From CAYMDP01 sp964389375 (lineage in GTDB: Bacteria; Bdellovibrionota; Bdellovibrionia; Bdellovibrionales; UBA1609), in the NCBI GenBank assembly GCA_964389375.1, contig CAYMDP010000001.1, positions 62,001 through 126,000 on the forward strand: DNA of 64,000 nucleotides, read 5' to 3'. How positions within the stretch are numbered: position 1 is the stretch's first letter; each line of letters opens with the position of its first letter. The notes beneath the pieces are model-generated. The model was not told the origin of the DNA and made no database searches. It saw only the letters and a program-made list of their open reading frames with translations. The position numbers and the translations under genes are program-made. Below are positions 53,401 to 63,400 of this stretch, one piece after another.

Positions 53401-55233
53401 CGCACTGGTTCCAATTGAGAGGGCTGCTCCAGTTGTGTTTCCGCCGATCTGAACGGCGTCAGTAATTCCGTAGCCGGCAAGCGTATTCGGAAGACCAGAA
53501 TTAATAATAGACCAAGGAAGATTTGGAATGTCTCCGGGTATTAAATTGTTCCCAGCCGTGACTCGTCCTTTTGCATCGACTGTCACTTTTGGGTAGGTAC
53601 CCGCGGTCACTCCAGAGTTTGCAAGAGTTAAAACGCCCGCATTTGTTAGGGTGGCATCGCCAGAAAGAGGAACTCCAGTTGCAACACTTGAGGCGTTTCC
53701 AACAAAAATATTTCCGCTAGCTAAACTGCTTGTTAGCTTAGCCAAAAATGAGTCGTAATCAGCTCGGCTAATTAATCCTTCTGTTACGCCGGCTGAAGAG
53801 GCCATTGGAATATTAAATGTATGTGTACCTGCCACTGAGGAAACGGTAAATTCTGTTCCTGTATTCGAAGTTGCAAAAACTTGTGTTCCATCAGTCAGTC
53901 CGTTGATCGTACTAATCCCACCAATGGCGGGTGCGACCCAACTTAAATTTCCGGATGTGTCCGAGGATAAAACATAACCCGCCGCTCCTGCTAGGGCTGG
54001 GGGCAGAGTTAAGGTGTAATTTGCTGTGATATCCGTTGGAGTCTGCAATGTAACAAAATTTGTATCAGTATCGAAGGCTCTAAGAGCACGGGCGCTTAAA
54101 GTTGTTGCAGAAACCGAATCCGCCGTTATCGAAGTCGTGGTCACAATCGTTCCGGTCGTGTTGATCGAAGTCGATCCAGCAATCGCACCCGAGGTGATCG
54201 CCGCACCCGAAACCTTACCCGGTGCAACAAGGTTTGGGATGTCGGCTTCAACCAGAACGGCTCCTGCAGACACTCTCCCTTTGGTATCGACTGTAACTTT
54301 AGGATAGGTCCCTGCGGCGACTCCCGTCAGAGTTAACTCTGGGTTTGGATAAGTGCCGGCTAGATCTCCGCCGGCAGCTCCCGTTGGTGCGCTTGAAGAA
54401 TTTCCTGGGACCCACTGCGTTCCATTCCAAATTAGAATTCTATTTACGTCTCCGACACTTAAGGCAGAAATCGCAGCACTGTCGGCTGGAGCTCCACCGA
54501 TACGAGCATCTGCATAGCCTTTATTTACAGCATCATTCGCAACTACAGGAGTGGCCAAGTTTTGAATCACTTGGTTGTTCATATTAAAATTCGCAACGGG
54601 AGTGGAGCGAACATAAAGATTGGATGTTCCCGATATTAAATTTGAAAGAACGGGATAGTTAATTGCAGAAAAAATATTTTCTAAGTTGGCCTGACTGACT
54701 TGAGCCGTTGTCGTATTCACCTGAATAAAATCATTTGGTGTTCGGCCTTGAAGGCTTCCTGCAACTAAGGCCATTGGCACTGAGGTCAAAACTTGATCCG
54801 GGGTGAGTTGTTCTTCTCCTCCGCCATCGTTGACGAAAACTCGAAGAAGACGGTGATCGCCAGCTGCAGGAGTAAAACCAGCGGGACAGCCCGCAGTGAC
54901 TCCGATAGAGCTTGCATTGTTAAACACCGTCAGCATGTTGTGACCGGGGTCATTTCCAGTTCTTTGGGCGCTACCTACTGCAGTTCCAACTCGTAGGGAA
55001 AAAATTCCTTCTAAACCAAGTGTCGAAAGATTTAAGCCAGTTTGAGATTCTTCGTAAAGGACACAATTCGCCGTTGGATTTAAAACTTGAATTCGAAAGG
55101 CAGCAGAATTCGTATTGTTTGGAGTTCCGCCCGTAGAGTAAAGACGTCCCTCGTAGGTGAAACCATAGTTTACGGGATTCGCAAATGCGCTTGCACTGAT
55201 CAGCATGCTCAGTGCCCAAAGATGAAGTTTCAA
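50434..55233 (-). CDS. Giant trimeric-fibre-like protein with peptidase S74 chaperone
   Basis: 1599 residues from TTG 55233 (AGGGGC upstream); a longer frame to 55299 lacks a signal start. A signal peptide (KLHLWALSMLISASAFA) is followed by many tail-fibre-like repeats (GTYPKVTVDTKGRV, NGLTDGTQVF, GFLMPRMMTVDRDSI) and YadA-head-like repeats (NTGFGANALQNITSGNDNIAVG). The end holds the intramolecular chaperone (CSSDIRFKKDIERL, about 150 from the C terminus) and a coiled coil. The layout matches the mosaic adhesive trimer fibres reported for Bdellovibrio. The chaperone trimerises and is cleaved off. Confidence 0.88.
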   Translation of the reverse strand: MKLHLWALSMLISASAFANPVNYGFTYEGRLYSTGGTPNNTNSAAFRIQVLNPTANCVLYEESQTGLNLSTLGLEGIFSLRVGTAVGSAQRTGNDPGHNMLTVFNNASSIGVTAGCPAGFTPAAGDHRLLRVFVNDGGGEEQLTPDQVLTSVPMALVAGSLQGRTPNDFIQVNTTTAQVSQANLENIFSAINYPVLSNLISGTSNLYVRSTPVANFNMNNQVIQNLATPVVANDAVNKGYADARIGGAPADSAAISALSVGDVNRILIWNGTQWVPGNSSSAPTGAAGGDLAGTYPNPELTLTGVAAGTYPKVTVDTKGRVSAGAVLVEADIPNLVAPGKVSGAAITSGAIAGSTSINTTGTIVTTTSITADSVSATTLSARALRAFDTDTNFVTLQTPTDITANYTLTLPPALAGAAGYVLSSDTSGNLSWVAPAIGGISTINGLTDGTQVFATSNTGTEFTVSSVAGTHTFNIPMASSAGVTEGLISRADYDSFLAKLTSSLASGNIFVGNASSVATGVPLSGDATLTNAGVLTLANSGVTAGTYPKVTVDAKGRVTAGNNLIPGDIPNLPWSIINSGLPNTLAGYGITDAVQIGGNTTGAALSIGTSAGSAQNLNLITNGTVGLSINNASSNIGVGTTAPETRLHVNVGSAAGNSNITALRLSHEDSDSGGASEMGVSLGFSLETSINGTFRDAALISGVWDDPANGSKDGSLRFYTMGPNAAAGSTVPTEKARIDSAGNLALGSPFPSSKLDVSGDLILRGMASPPLSPAGQGRIYFDSTMNTFRVSQNGGAYTDLIGAGGGGDLTNGGNTFGGPMTIGTNDNNVLNFETNGTSQMRLSTNGQLAIGTLAPQVSALLELSSVDRGFLMPRMMTVDRDSIAVPAAGLQIYNTSTNQINYYDGATWQSLGVAGAGISTLNGLGGAAQTFTTGAAGTDFNIDSTGAIHTFNLPNAGPISRGLLSSTDYNNFNNKLNQNLNAGQIFIGDGVNVATPQTISGDISINQTGLAIVNELQSVPLSPSLPNPGHFMHYNGTEWMGKFIQFNDLRSTFGGTLFNTPTCASSEALSYQSVSDTFECQTIDGLDASRITAGVFSIGRLPSQVIVNEGNSLAADIMIGTNDSFGLQLETNNQARVIIDPSGRVDIGPGTVQTTALLQMNSTNRGFLMPRLTTAQRNSIAAPAAGLQIYNVDTGGFDFYSGGQWRQSVGTNGNTSDGVMRIGTNNGQPLHLITAGTDRLSIDTAGNVGIGNLTPAYPLDVQGPARIDSMYIGNGPSQDITNSFVGYNAGQTMSAGFYNTGFGANALQNITSGNDNIAVGMDSLRSLTGGVNNVAIGSGAGIGLNSSDNVLIGGNAGSNIFTGYSNIAIGTDAGMNLTSGSNNILIGNGVLASSPTTFDQINIGNTVYGSTANQRIGLGTLPGAERLVVNGDIRVGTTGSNGCILNYGGTALVGTCSSDIRFKKDIERLTSVGESLAQLQPSSYKWRQEEFPNKNFGNQTDIGLIAQEVQKIMPELVDQDSDGYLQVRYSSLPIYLLKGFSEHHEKIQQTELRCEASENQILVLSEKVQNQDREIASLKSENQKLKSDIEAIKAKLGIQ

Positions 55234-55402
55234 GTTGAGGCCCCTAAAATAACTTAGTTTTGTCTTGTAGTTTTGCAAAGTAGCTAAACCCTCCAGCAAC
55301 GTACCACGTGGTTAATCTATCGGGATTGTCTGGACCTTATTTGAGGTCCAAAATGAGATTTGTAAGAAATTTTCCGGGCTTGCTTAAAAAAACTGAGTGA
55401 CT

Positions 55403-55990
55403 TTAAGGGGCGTGATTCGCCTGTCCCGTTTTGAGAATGTAGCTTGCGCTAGATTGATTATTATTATGAGAAAACTTCACGCTGGATTTGACAACATAAC
55501 TTGCGGAACTACTGACTCCACCGGACGAACTAATGTGCATTCCTGGCGGGGAGGATTTTCCTGCAGGGATGTAGATCAAGGTCACCGTGCTAGCTAAAGA
55601 GTCTCCGGCCACAGTAACACTTTTTAGTTCCAGATTTAGACTAAACTGAGAACTTGGATTAAAACCCATCTGGCTTAAGCTCTTTAAGCTAAAGCTGAAT
55701 TTCTCATCTTTACAGTCTGAATCAAAGGGATCGAAGGTAAACTCAGAGATCTCATCCCATTTTTTAAAGCCAATAATCTGAGCCTTAAGTCCAGACACCC
55801 TTGAATCGCACTCGCCCGAGATCAAAAGGTTTTCGCTAAGAGAAGTCAGGGTCATCGTATTAATGGTTTTTCCTGAAAACAGGGGCCTGGGAAGTTGGCT
55901 TGGATCCAAGCCTTCAAATTCGGGTATCGTGTCCGTGCAGCCACTGCAAATTGTCGCAAACACTAGAACAAACAGAGTTCTTACTTTCAT
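55403..55990 (-). CDS. Lipoprotein upstream of the fibre gene
   Basis: 195 residues; lipobox CSGC (Cys 18). A beta-rich mature domain with two cysteines (SGECDSR; SDCKDEK) and a Ser/Asn-rich C-terminal part follows. It lies 103 bases before the fibre gene start region (55300-55402) in the same orientation and may be a partner or anchor. No family recognised. Confidence 0.65.
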   Translation of the reverse strand: MKVRTLFVLVFATICSGCTDTIPEFEGLDPSQLPRPLFSGKTINTMTLTSLSENLLISGECDSRVSGLKAQIIGFKKWDEISEFTFDPFDSDCKDEKFSFSLKSLSQMGFNPSSQFSLNLELKSVTVAGDSLASTVTLIYIPAGKSSPPGMHISSSGGVSSSASYVVKSSVKFSHNNNQSSASYILKTGQANHAP

Positions 55991-56150
55991 GATTTCTTTA
56001 TCGGCAAGATTTCAATTTGCCATAAGTCTAAGTCCAGTCTGGCTCGAAATAGACCGAAGTCCTAAGAAGCTAAGGCTTTAAGCAGCCGAAAGGACTTTCG
56101 TAAGTATTTTTTGAACGCAATTTTGAATTGCACAACGAGGATGAGCGACG

Positions 56151-57017
56151 ATGAAAACAAAAGTCCGAAGGCATTTTTTAAAAGTAATACTTCTTGTTCT
56201 AGTTTTACCACTTGGCTTAAGTGCTTGTGGAGACTTAACAAACCTTGCGCAAACAAACTTGTATGCGACCGATTACGCAAATAACACCAAAGTTCCTGAC
56301 ACTCCTCCGCAAGGATACGGCCAGGCCCTTTTGGATGTGCCTCATGCCGATGGGGACTTGAAAGTTCATCTTTGGTATTACCCCCATCCTCAAGGGGCAG
56401 GAAAGCCAACTTTGATTCACCTTCATGGCAATGCTCAAAACTTAGGTGGCCTACACGAAGCTAATTTTTTAAAGAGCATCGAGTCTATGGGTTTCAACTA
56501 TATGGTTGTTGATTATCCGGGTTACGGAAAAAGCACTGGGATTCCAAATCAAAGTCGGGTTTTGGCTTCAGTTGAAAAAGCGATGGATTGGACCAAGGCT
56601 CACTTCTCAAGTCCTAAAACCGTTGTTTGGGGATATTCTTTAGGCGCCGGGGTTGCGGGTCAAATTGTACTTAGAAATCAAAGTGAGTTAAATGGCTTTA
56701 TCCTGTCGGCTCCTTGGACTAGTGTTCGCGCTCTTGCAAAAGAGAAGTTCGGCAGCCTTGCAGATCAGCTTCCTGATGAGTGGTACCAGGCCAACGAATA
56801 TGACACTCTTGCTGCGGCCCCTCAGATTCAAATTCCTGGAATGATTCATCATGGCACCAAAGATCAGACGATTCCCTTTGGAATGGGCGAGCTTTTGGGT
56901 CAAACATTTTTACCAGGCCTAGTTGATTTTGTCCCATTGGCGGATAAGGATCACAACGATATTTTTGTCGAGAGTCAGACTTGGCAGCAGATGCGAGATT
57001 TTATTCTAGGTCTGTAG
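56151..57017 (+). CDS. Lipoprotein alpha/beta hydrolase
   Basis: 288 residues; lipobox LSAC (Cys 26). Oxyanion HLHGNAQNLG, nucleophile GYSLGAG, acid in GTKDQTIP and His in DKDHNDI form a complete catalytic triad. It resembles the BEM46-type hydrolases. Envelope-anchored esterase or amidase; substrate unknown. Confidence 0.85.
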   Translation: MKTKVRRHFLKVILLVLVLPLGLSACGDLTNLAQTNLYATDYANNTKVPDTPPQGYGQALLDVPHADGDLKVHLWYYPHPQGAGKPTLIHLHGNAQNLGGLHEANFLKSIESMGFNYMVVDYPGYGKSTGIPNQSRVLASVEKAMDWTKAHFSSPKTVVWGYSLGAGVAGQIVLRNQSELNGFILSAPWTSVRALAKEKFGSLADQLPDEWYQANEYDTLAAAPQIQIPGMIHHGTKDQTIPFGMGELLGQTFLPGLVDFVPLADKDHNDIFVESQTWQQMRDFILGL

Positions 57018-57062
57018 TTTACCGCTTGGAAGCCCTCATGGACCTGTGCTAGAAACAGGTCC

Positions 57063-57326
57063 ATGTCTAAATTATTTCTTTGGATTCTCTCTTTAAGTTT
57101 GTTGTGCAGCAGTATCGCGTCTTGGCTTTCGCCAAGATTTTTATCTTGGTACGCAAGCCCTCCGGTCCCAATAGGTGTTCACTGTGATGATGCAATCAAA
57201 TGGGCCATGGAGAGGTTGATTTTTATACAGCTGACTGGGGTTATTGTTGGGGCCATGCTTGGAGTGTTCTTTTTTCTTTGGCTTCGAGGAAACAAATCAA
57301 ATCCTCCGACTCCCAACCTTCCATAG
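57063..57326 (+). CDS. Small two-helix membrane protein
   Basis: 87 residues; AGGTCC just before the ATG. Two hydrophobic segments (about 3-22 and 49-75), with a basic C-terminal end. No family recognised; downstream of the hydrolase and possibly cotranscribed. Followed by the long inverted repeat 57369-57563. Confidence 0.5.
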   Translation: MSKLFLWILSLSLLCSSIASWLSPRFLSWYASPPVPIGVHCDDAIKWAMERLIFIQLTGVIVGAMLGVFFFLWLRGNKSNPPTPNLP

Positions 57327-57368
57327 GACTTCAAGATTCTTTTCAAGCACATAGCGGAATCTCACACA

Positions 57369-57563
57369 TTTTTTCAGATCAGTTTGTTTTATCTTTTTAA
57401 GTGCTCCGCCTCAGCCGTCGAACATCCTCGGTCCGTTTTCTTGCCATAATTTAAATGGTTTCTAGTTTTTGGCATTACCGGGAAACTTGTAACTTGCAAG
57501 CGGACCTGCGGAACTAGTCTTCGGCGGACACTTAAAAAGATAAAACAAACTGATCTGAAAAAA
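57369..57563. repeat. About 195-base hairpin with 41-bp arms between convergent genes
   Basis: Left arm 57369-57410 and right arm 57523-57563 pair over about 41 bases with one bulge. The interior pairs further (GGTCCG...TTGC at 57430-57444 with GCAAGCGGACC at 57496-57506; TGCCA with TGGCA). It fills the gap between the small membrane protein and the AmpG-like gene. It is too long for a simple terminator; no gene is inside. Confidence 0.75.
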
Positions 57564-57566
57564 TAC

Positions 57567-58880
57567 TTACTGCCTGGCTTGTTGTTCGTATTTTGGCATT
57601 CTTGTTAGCAAAAGCAGTCCCGGGATGGCGATTAGGGCACAAAGGACAAAAAATCCGATCCAACCCATTGCCTCGGCCAAATAGCCGGTGGGTGCGGAAA
57701 TTAAAACCCGTGGGATTCCCATAACACTTGTTAACAAAGCGTACTGAGTCGCAGTAAATTTTTTGTTTGTTAAAGAGGCCATGTAGGCGGCAAAAGCTGC
57801 GGTTCCCATCCCGCCCGAAGCATCCTCAAAAATGACAACGACGGTTAGTGCCCAAATCTGAGCACCCACTGTGGCGAGGCCCGCAAAACATAAGGTTGAA
57901 AGCGCTTGAAGAATTCCAAAGACCCAAAGGGATTTATGGATGCCGTAGCGAAGCACAAAAAAACCGCCAATCAAAGCGCCACCTAGGGAAGAAAAGAATC
58001 CAAAGGTTTTTGCAACGACCCCGATCTCAGTCTTTGTGAATCCAGTCATCAGATAAAATGGAGTGGCCATGGATCCCGCCATCGTATCGCCCACTTTATA
58101 AAGCAGAATAAAAATCAGCATCATCCAGGCCCCATTGCGACCCATAAAATCTAAGAGAGGATCTACTACGGATTCACGAAGAGTTTTTGGCGGGGCAACT
58201 CCTGTTTTTGGTTCCTCCGCCCAAAGAGTCACTAAGACTCCAATAAGCATTCCTGCGGCCATGACCATATAAACCATCTTCCAGGGGATATGGTCGGCTA
58301 AGATCAGAGCTAAAGCTCCTGAAACCCACATCGCAATTCGATATCCGTAAACATAAAGTGAAGAGCCCAGGCCGAGCTCATTATCGAGAAGGCTTTCTCT
58401 GCGGTAGGCATCGACCACGATATCTTGGCTTGCGCTAAAAAATGCGATCAGGACGGCGAAGAAGGCGACCATCCAAGGATCTGTTTTCGGAGAAATCATC
58501 GCGATGCCTAAAGTCGCAGCAATCAGACCAATTTGGCTAATAAAAAGCCAGCCCCTACGACGGCCCAAAAATTTTGGAACATAGCGATCCATAATCGGGG
58601 ACCATAAAAATTTAAAGGTATAAGGGACACCCACTAAGGCAAAAATGCCGATCACAGAAAGGTCAACGCCTTCGTCGACCATCCAGGCCTGAAGGGTCCT
58701 TAGGGTTAAAAGCAGGGGCAGACCGCTCGAGAAGCCCATTGCAAGGGCAACCCACATACTTTTTTTCTTTAGAGCTTTTAATGGGTCAGTCCAGCTGCCT
58801 TTTTCTGCTTCCATTCGAATAGTCTCGAGAGAGGAATCCTTCGGGTCAATCAATATGTTTTGGTCTTTGCGGCTCTGCAC
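57567..58880 (-). CDS. ampG: AmpG-like MFS permease
   Basis: 437 residues, about 12 TM segments. SSGLPLLLTLRTLQAWM, FLWSPIMDRYVP, SQDIVVDAYRRE and GLGSSLYVYGYRIAM are the conserved AmpG blocks. The family imports muropeptides for recycling; in a predator it could also take up prey cell-wall fragments, which is inference. The start may be ATG 58814 instead of the GTG at 58880. Divergent from icd. Confidence 0.88.
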   Translation of the reverse strand: MQSRKDQNILIDPKDSSLETIRMEAEKGSWTDPLKALKKKSMWVALAMGFSSGLPLLLTLRTLQAWMVDEGVDLSVIGIFALVGVPYTFKFLWSPIMDRYVPKFLGRRRGWLFISQIGLIAATLGIAMISPKTDPWMVAFFAVLIAFFSASQDIVVDAYRRESLLDNELGLGSSLYVYGYRIAMWVSGALALILADHIPWKMVYMVMAAGMLIGVLVTLWAEEPKTGVAPPKTLRESVVDPLLDFMGRNGAWMMLIFILLYKVGDTMAGSMATPFYLMTGFTKTEIGVVAKTFGFFSSLGGALIGGFFVLRYGIHKSLWVFGILQALSTLCFAGLATVGAQIWALTVVVIFEDASGGMGTAAFAAYMASLTNKKFTATQYALLTSVMGIPRVLISAPTGYLAEAMGWIGFFVLCALIAIPGLLLLTRMPKYEQQARQ

Positions 58881-58960
58881 CGAAATGACCCTGATTTTGT
58901 CTGGAAGTTGACCCTCTAGGCCTTGTCCGCGATAGTGGGGTCTTCCAGAGGAGTCCTATT

Positions 58961-60184
58961 ATGAAAAAAATTAAAGTTGCAAACCCGGTTGTCGAACTTG
59001 ATGGGGATGAAATGACTCGGATTATTTGGTCCTTTATTAAGACCAAATTGATTCTTCCTTATGTGGATTTGGATATTAAGTATTACGATTTGGGTGTCGA
59101 GCATAGAGACGCAACTGAAGATCAGGTTACGATTGATGCCGCAGAGGCCATTAAAAAATATGGTGTGGGTATTAAATGTGCGACCATCACTCCCGATGAA
59201 GAGCGAGTGAAGGAATTTAATCTTAAAAAAATGTGGAAGTCTCCAAACGGGACCATCCGAAATATCTTAGACGGCACTGTTTTTCGCGAGCCGATTCTTT
59301 GTAAAAACATTCCGCGTCTTGTTCCGAATTGGACTAAGCCAATCTGCATCGGGCGACATGCTTTCGGGGATCAGTACCGGGCGACGGATTTTGTGACTAA
59401 AGGCAAGGGCAAGTTGACGATTACCTTTACTCCAGAAAAAGGCGAGGTCCAAAGTTTTGATGTTTATGATTTTAAAGGCGATGGTGTGGCTCTTGCGATG
59501 TACAACACCGATGAATCCATATCTGGATTTGCGAGGTCTTGTTTTAATTTGGCCCTTATGAAGAAGTGGCCCCTTTATCTTTCGACTAAAAACACCATCC
59601 TAAAAAAGTACGACGGTCGGTTTAAAGATATTTTTCAACAGATTTATGAAGCCGAATTTAAATCGAAGTATACGGCTGCCGGGATCACTTATGAGCATCG
59701 CTTAATTGATGACATGGTTGCAGCCGCCTTGAAGATGCCCGGCGATTTTGTTTGGGCCTGTAAGAACTACGACGGAGATGTGCAATCCGATACCGTGGCA
59801 CAAGGTTTTGGTTCTTTGGGATTAATGACTTCAGTTTTAATTACACCCGATGGAAAAACGATGGAAGCCGAAGCGGCTCATGGAACTGTGACTCGTCATT
59901 ATCGTCAGCATCAAAAAGGTCAAAAGACTTCGACAAATCCAATTGCATCCATTTTTGCCTGGACTCGGGGCTTAGCTTTTCGCGGAAAATTAGATCAAAA
60001 TGCAGACTTAATTCGGTTTTGTGAAACTCTCGAAAAAGTTTGTGTTCAGACAGTTGAATCTGGGAAAATGACCAAAGATCTTGCGGTTTGTATTCACGGA
60101 TCAAAAGTTTCTGATTCTCAGTACTTAAATACAGAAGACTTTCTGGATGCCCTTGATCGAAATCTTAAAGAAGCCTGGGCCTAA
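58961..60184 (+). CDS. icd: NADP-dependent isocitrate dehydrogenase (eukaryote-like type)
   Basis: 407 residues; GAGGAG before the ATG. VELDGDEMTRIIWSFIKTKLI, SPNGTIRNILDGTVFREPI, GRHAFGDQYRATDF, YDGDVQSDTVAQGFGSLGLM and AAHGTVTRHYRQH are the homodimeric type II IDH (IDH1/2-like) blocks. It turns isocitrate into 2-oxoglutarate with NADPH. Not the E. coli-type icd. Length is normal. Confidence 0.95.
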   Translation: MKKIKVANPVVELDGDEMTRIIWSFIKTKLILPYVDLDIKYYDLGVEHRDATEDQVTIDAAEAIKKYGVGIKCATITPDEERVKEFNLKKMWKSPNGTIRNILDGTVFREPILCKNIPRLVPNWTKPICIGRHAFGDQYRATDFVTKGKGKLTITFTPEKGEVQSFDVYDFKGDGVALAMYNTDESISGFARSCFNLALMKKWPLYLSTKNTILKKYDGRFKDIFQQIYEAEFKSKYTAAGITYEHRLIDDMVAAALKMPGDFVWACKNYDGDVQSDTVAQGFGSLGLMTSVLITPDGKTMEAEAAHGTVTRHYRQHQKGQKTSTNPIASIFAWTRGLAFRGKLDQNADLIRFCETLEKVCVQTVESGKMTKDLAVCIHGSKVSDSQYLNTEDFLDALDRNLKEAWA

Positions 60185-60188
60185 AATA

Positions 60189-60241
60189 GGTGCCAGGTCT
60201 TATATGCGGGCGCGGCGCGCTTGAATATAGGACCTGGTGCC
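60189..60241 (+). terminator. Hairpin after icd (GGTGCCAGGTC type)
   Basis: GGTGCCAGGTC (60189-60199) and GACCTGGTGCC (60231-60241) pair with two wobble pairs, with further partial pairing inside around TATAT. It is directly after the icd stop. The gap 60242-60478 shows no gene; it ends in AAGGAG before the next start. Confidence 0.55.
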
Positions 60242-60478
60242 GAGCAAAGTGTGGCCGCAAGGACTTAACTCGCCTGGCGGCGTAAAAGGTCATTTCGCGC
60301 ATTCATCATACACCTCGGTCTATTTTAGCGGCCCAAAATTTCTTAAATAGCACTTAAAAATCAATGGTTTGGCAGGACATGTAGATGGATCTGTCGTGGC
60401 CTGCTTATTGAACTTCTTCCTCCCAATAGGTCCTAAAGATCCCTCAAAGGGGTATGGGATCAGAAGAAGGAGATTCCT

Positions 60479-63400
60479 GTGAAAGCAACACTCTGGCAAC
60501 ATTTAGGTCGAAATCCACAAGGCTCAAAAAAGAGAACTTTTCTAATTGGCCTTCTTAGTTTTGCCTTAACAGCTTGTAACGCCAAGCTCTTTAACGAGCG
60601 CCCTTCCGAAACTCCAGCACCTTCTGACGAGCGCATTGAAAAATCCTTCTTTCAAGACCCTTCCGGAAAACCAAAGACCTTTCTTTGTGGTTGGGCTCCA
60701 GTTTCGACTCGTGGAGAGTATGGGCATTACAATACCCATCTTGTTCATGAAATGGCCCATTGTAATGTTGAATTTGAAGTCACTCAGAATCATCTCGTCG
60801 GAAGAATGCTAAACCCCTCCGAGCCAAATAACCGTGGGTTGTACAGAGAAGTATTTAGAATCCCAATTCAAAAGCATTTCTATTACGAAAAAGACAAAGA
60901 TCAATATGGTCGGGAACTTAATAAATTCATAGAAAACGAGAGATCCGACTGGTCGGCTCGTCCTATGATGAAGCTGAACCTTTCAGGAATGCAGACCAGT
61001 GAAATCATGTTTGGTTACGGCGTAGATGTAACTTCAGTAAAAGAAATTGAGTGGGATCGAGAAAACAATTTCTTGGGCTTTACTTTAAGCGCAAAATTAC
61101 CGGGAAATAATTGGTTTAGCACGGAAGTTCAGGCGGACTATCGAGTGAACTTCTTAAAATTCGACCATGACCCCAGCTTTAAGCGTGTTCCCTATCACCA
61201 AGAAAACTCAAAATACATGAATATTCTCCACGTTATGGGAATCCGGGAAGAGGGTATTGCTCCATCTTATTATGTCGCTCGATGGGATTTTTCGAAACCT
61301 CAAAAAATGTATGTCAGTGGAGCCCCAAAACACGTTCAGCCACTTTTGCTTACGGCCATCGAAAAGTGGAATCAGACTTTCGAGAAAATAGGAATTGTTA
61401 AAAAGGGGCAAAAGGCTTTTGAGCCTGTTGTGAAAGATTTGGCTCACCCATTTGACTTAAGATACACGAATTTGACTTGGGTCGATGACAAGCGAATTTC
61501 TGCCCATGCACCTCTGGGAATCGGAATGGCCCATGCCGATGTTCGCAACGGGAAGATCTTATGGGGAAGTGCCGTTATCTACGGCGGAATGATCGAAAAA
61601 TACGTGACGGCTTATGCTCCGACCGATTCTGCGGCAAGTGCCTCGAGCCCGGCCGCGCGTGTTTTGCCCCTTATGGAAAGTTTAACTCAGGTTCCTGCAA
61701 GATTTAATATTCCTCAAACATTTAAAAGCCTCGATTTGGGCTTTAAAGATCGTCTTGTCGAAGAAATGCTTAAGCTTCATGGCGGGGACTTAGCGGCAAA
61801 ACTGAATGCTCAGAATGTGAAGAACTTAAAGCCTCAAGAGGTCGAAGCCTTAAAAAAAGAATTGGATCTATTAAAGCAGCAGTGGACGGCAAAATCCCAA
61901 GGGGGCACACTTCCCTTTGAAAGAATTGTCGCAGATTTATTGCAGCAGGTTGGAAGGACCTCATCTGATTCGGATCGGCAGTTTTCACAAAACTCTGTCC
62001 TTAAGATGATGGGCTTCGAGCGCCAGGCAAAGTCTGAAGACTATTTTCTTCAAGCAAATGATTCAAAAAGGGCTTTGCTTGCAAAAGTGGCCGCAGAAAA
62101 AAACCCAGAACAACAGCGGCGTATGCTTGAAAGCTACGTTCCAAGTGCTTCTTCCGTGTTCTTGGAAGAGGGAAGAACATTTGCAAATATGGCAGGAAGT
62201 TGGGCGGCTTCTCCCGCGCACAAAACACGTACATTGCCTGAGATGTTTGAATCAGTAGTCGTAGATTTGACCCTCCATGAGATCGGGCACGTGCTGGGCC
62301 TTGGACATCAATTTAAAGAGAACATTCTTCCAAAATCGGGGACTGTTCCATCGAAATTGTATGAAAGCTTAAAGGCAAAAGCGAACGAAGAGAACCACTT
62401 TACAAATTATTCCTCTGTGATGGGCTACCGTCATGGAAAAGTGGAAATGATGGTTCCTGTGAAGGAACTTGCTCCCGGTCCTCACGACGAATTGGTTCTT
62501 CGTTATATGTATCTTGGAGAGTATTCGACTTACGACAAAGAGAGTGATCAATTCAAGTTCTTTAAGGTGGCCGATGGAAATGGAAAGATTCCACTTCAGA
62601 CTCTAGATCTTCAGACCAAAAAGAGTCTTCCAGTGGCCTACTTTCCGGCTTGTAACGATATTGAAGCTTCCCTTTCGGCTGATCCATTTTGTAACAGATG
62701 GGATCGTGGAAGTAAGGCCGAAGAAATCGTAAAAAGCTATTTCGAAAGTCTTTCGGATAACCTTGAGTCGAATTTGTACTCTTTAGTGGGCTCCTCTGGT
62801 GACGCTATGAGTGCCGAGTGGAGACTTTGGGGCAATGCTCTTGACCACATGAGCCGTGTTCGGTTGTTTTATGATGAAATGAGAAGACGCCTTCGTACTG
62901 AAGAAAAGCTTAAGCCTCTTTGGGAGCGCATCCGGTCCAGTGAAGAAGACCTTTTGGCCTTCTCTAGAGGTTGTACTGAAGGAACTGAAAATCTAAGCTC
63001 GACATTAAAAGCCCTTTTTGCAAACGAAGAAATCCGAGATCTTTGCCGCGCCAATGCCTTGGCCATGAACGAATTTAAATTTTTCTTAAGTCTTCATGAA
63101 AGTGATTATACTCGAATGGACCGCAGCAATCGTTATGCGAGCAGTGGCTACTTGGCCGGCGACGGAGTGCGTGACTATAGCCATATCTTTGGATCTTGGT
63201 ATCAGCTGACGAACCTTCCTTTAAAGTTTACCTCACTATTTAATCTTACGACTTCCGAGCCCTATGCAATGGGTTGGGGTGGGATGTACTACAACTATTA
63301 TTATAACGGCGAAGAAGACCGCAACCTCTACCGGACTTTGTACCCAAGGGAATATACCCAACTTATTGCGGATGCGGCAAAGTACAATCTGACCTTTGCA

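Noticed and set aside
50434..55233. Many plus-strand ORFs opposite the fibre gene
   Set aside because: They are shadows of the repetitive minus-strand coding sequence and lack ribosome sites.
50434..55990. The fibre gene as part of a prophage
   Set aside because: A Sec signal peptide is present and no capsid, terminase, integrase or lysis genes lie nearby.
60700..60780. HEMAH near residue 85 of the long metzincin lipoprotein as a second zinc site
   Set aside because: It lacks the following GxxH and is far from the clear HExxHxxGxxH; probably chance.
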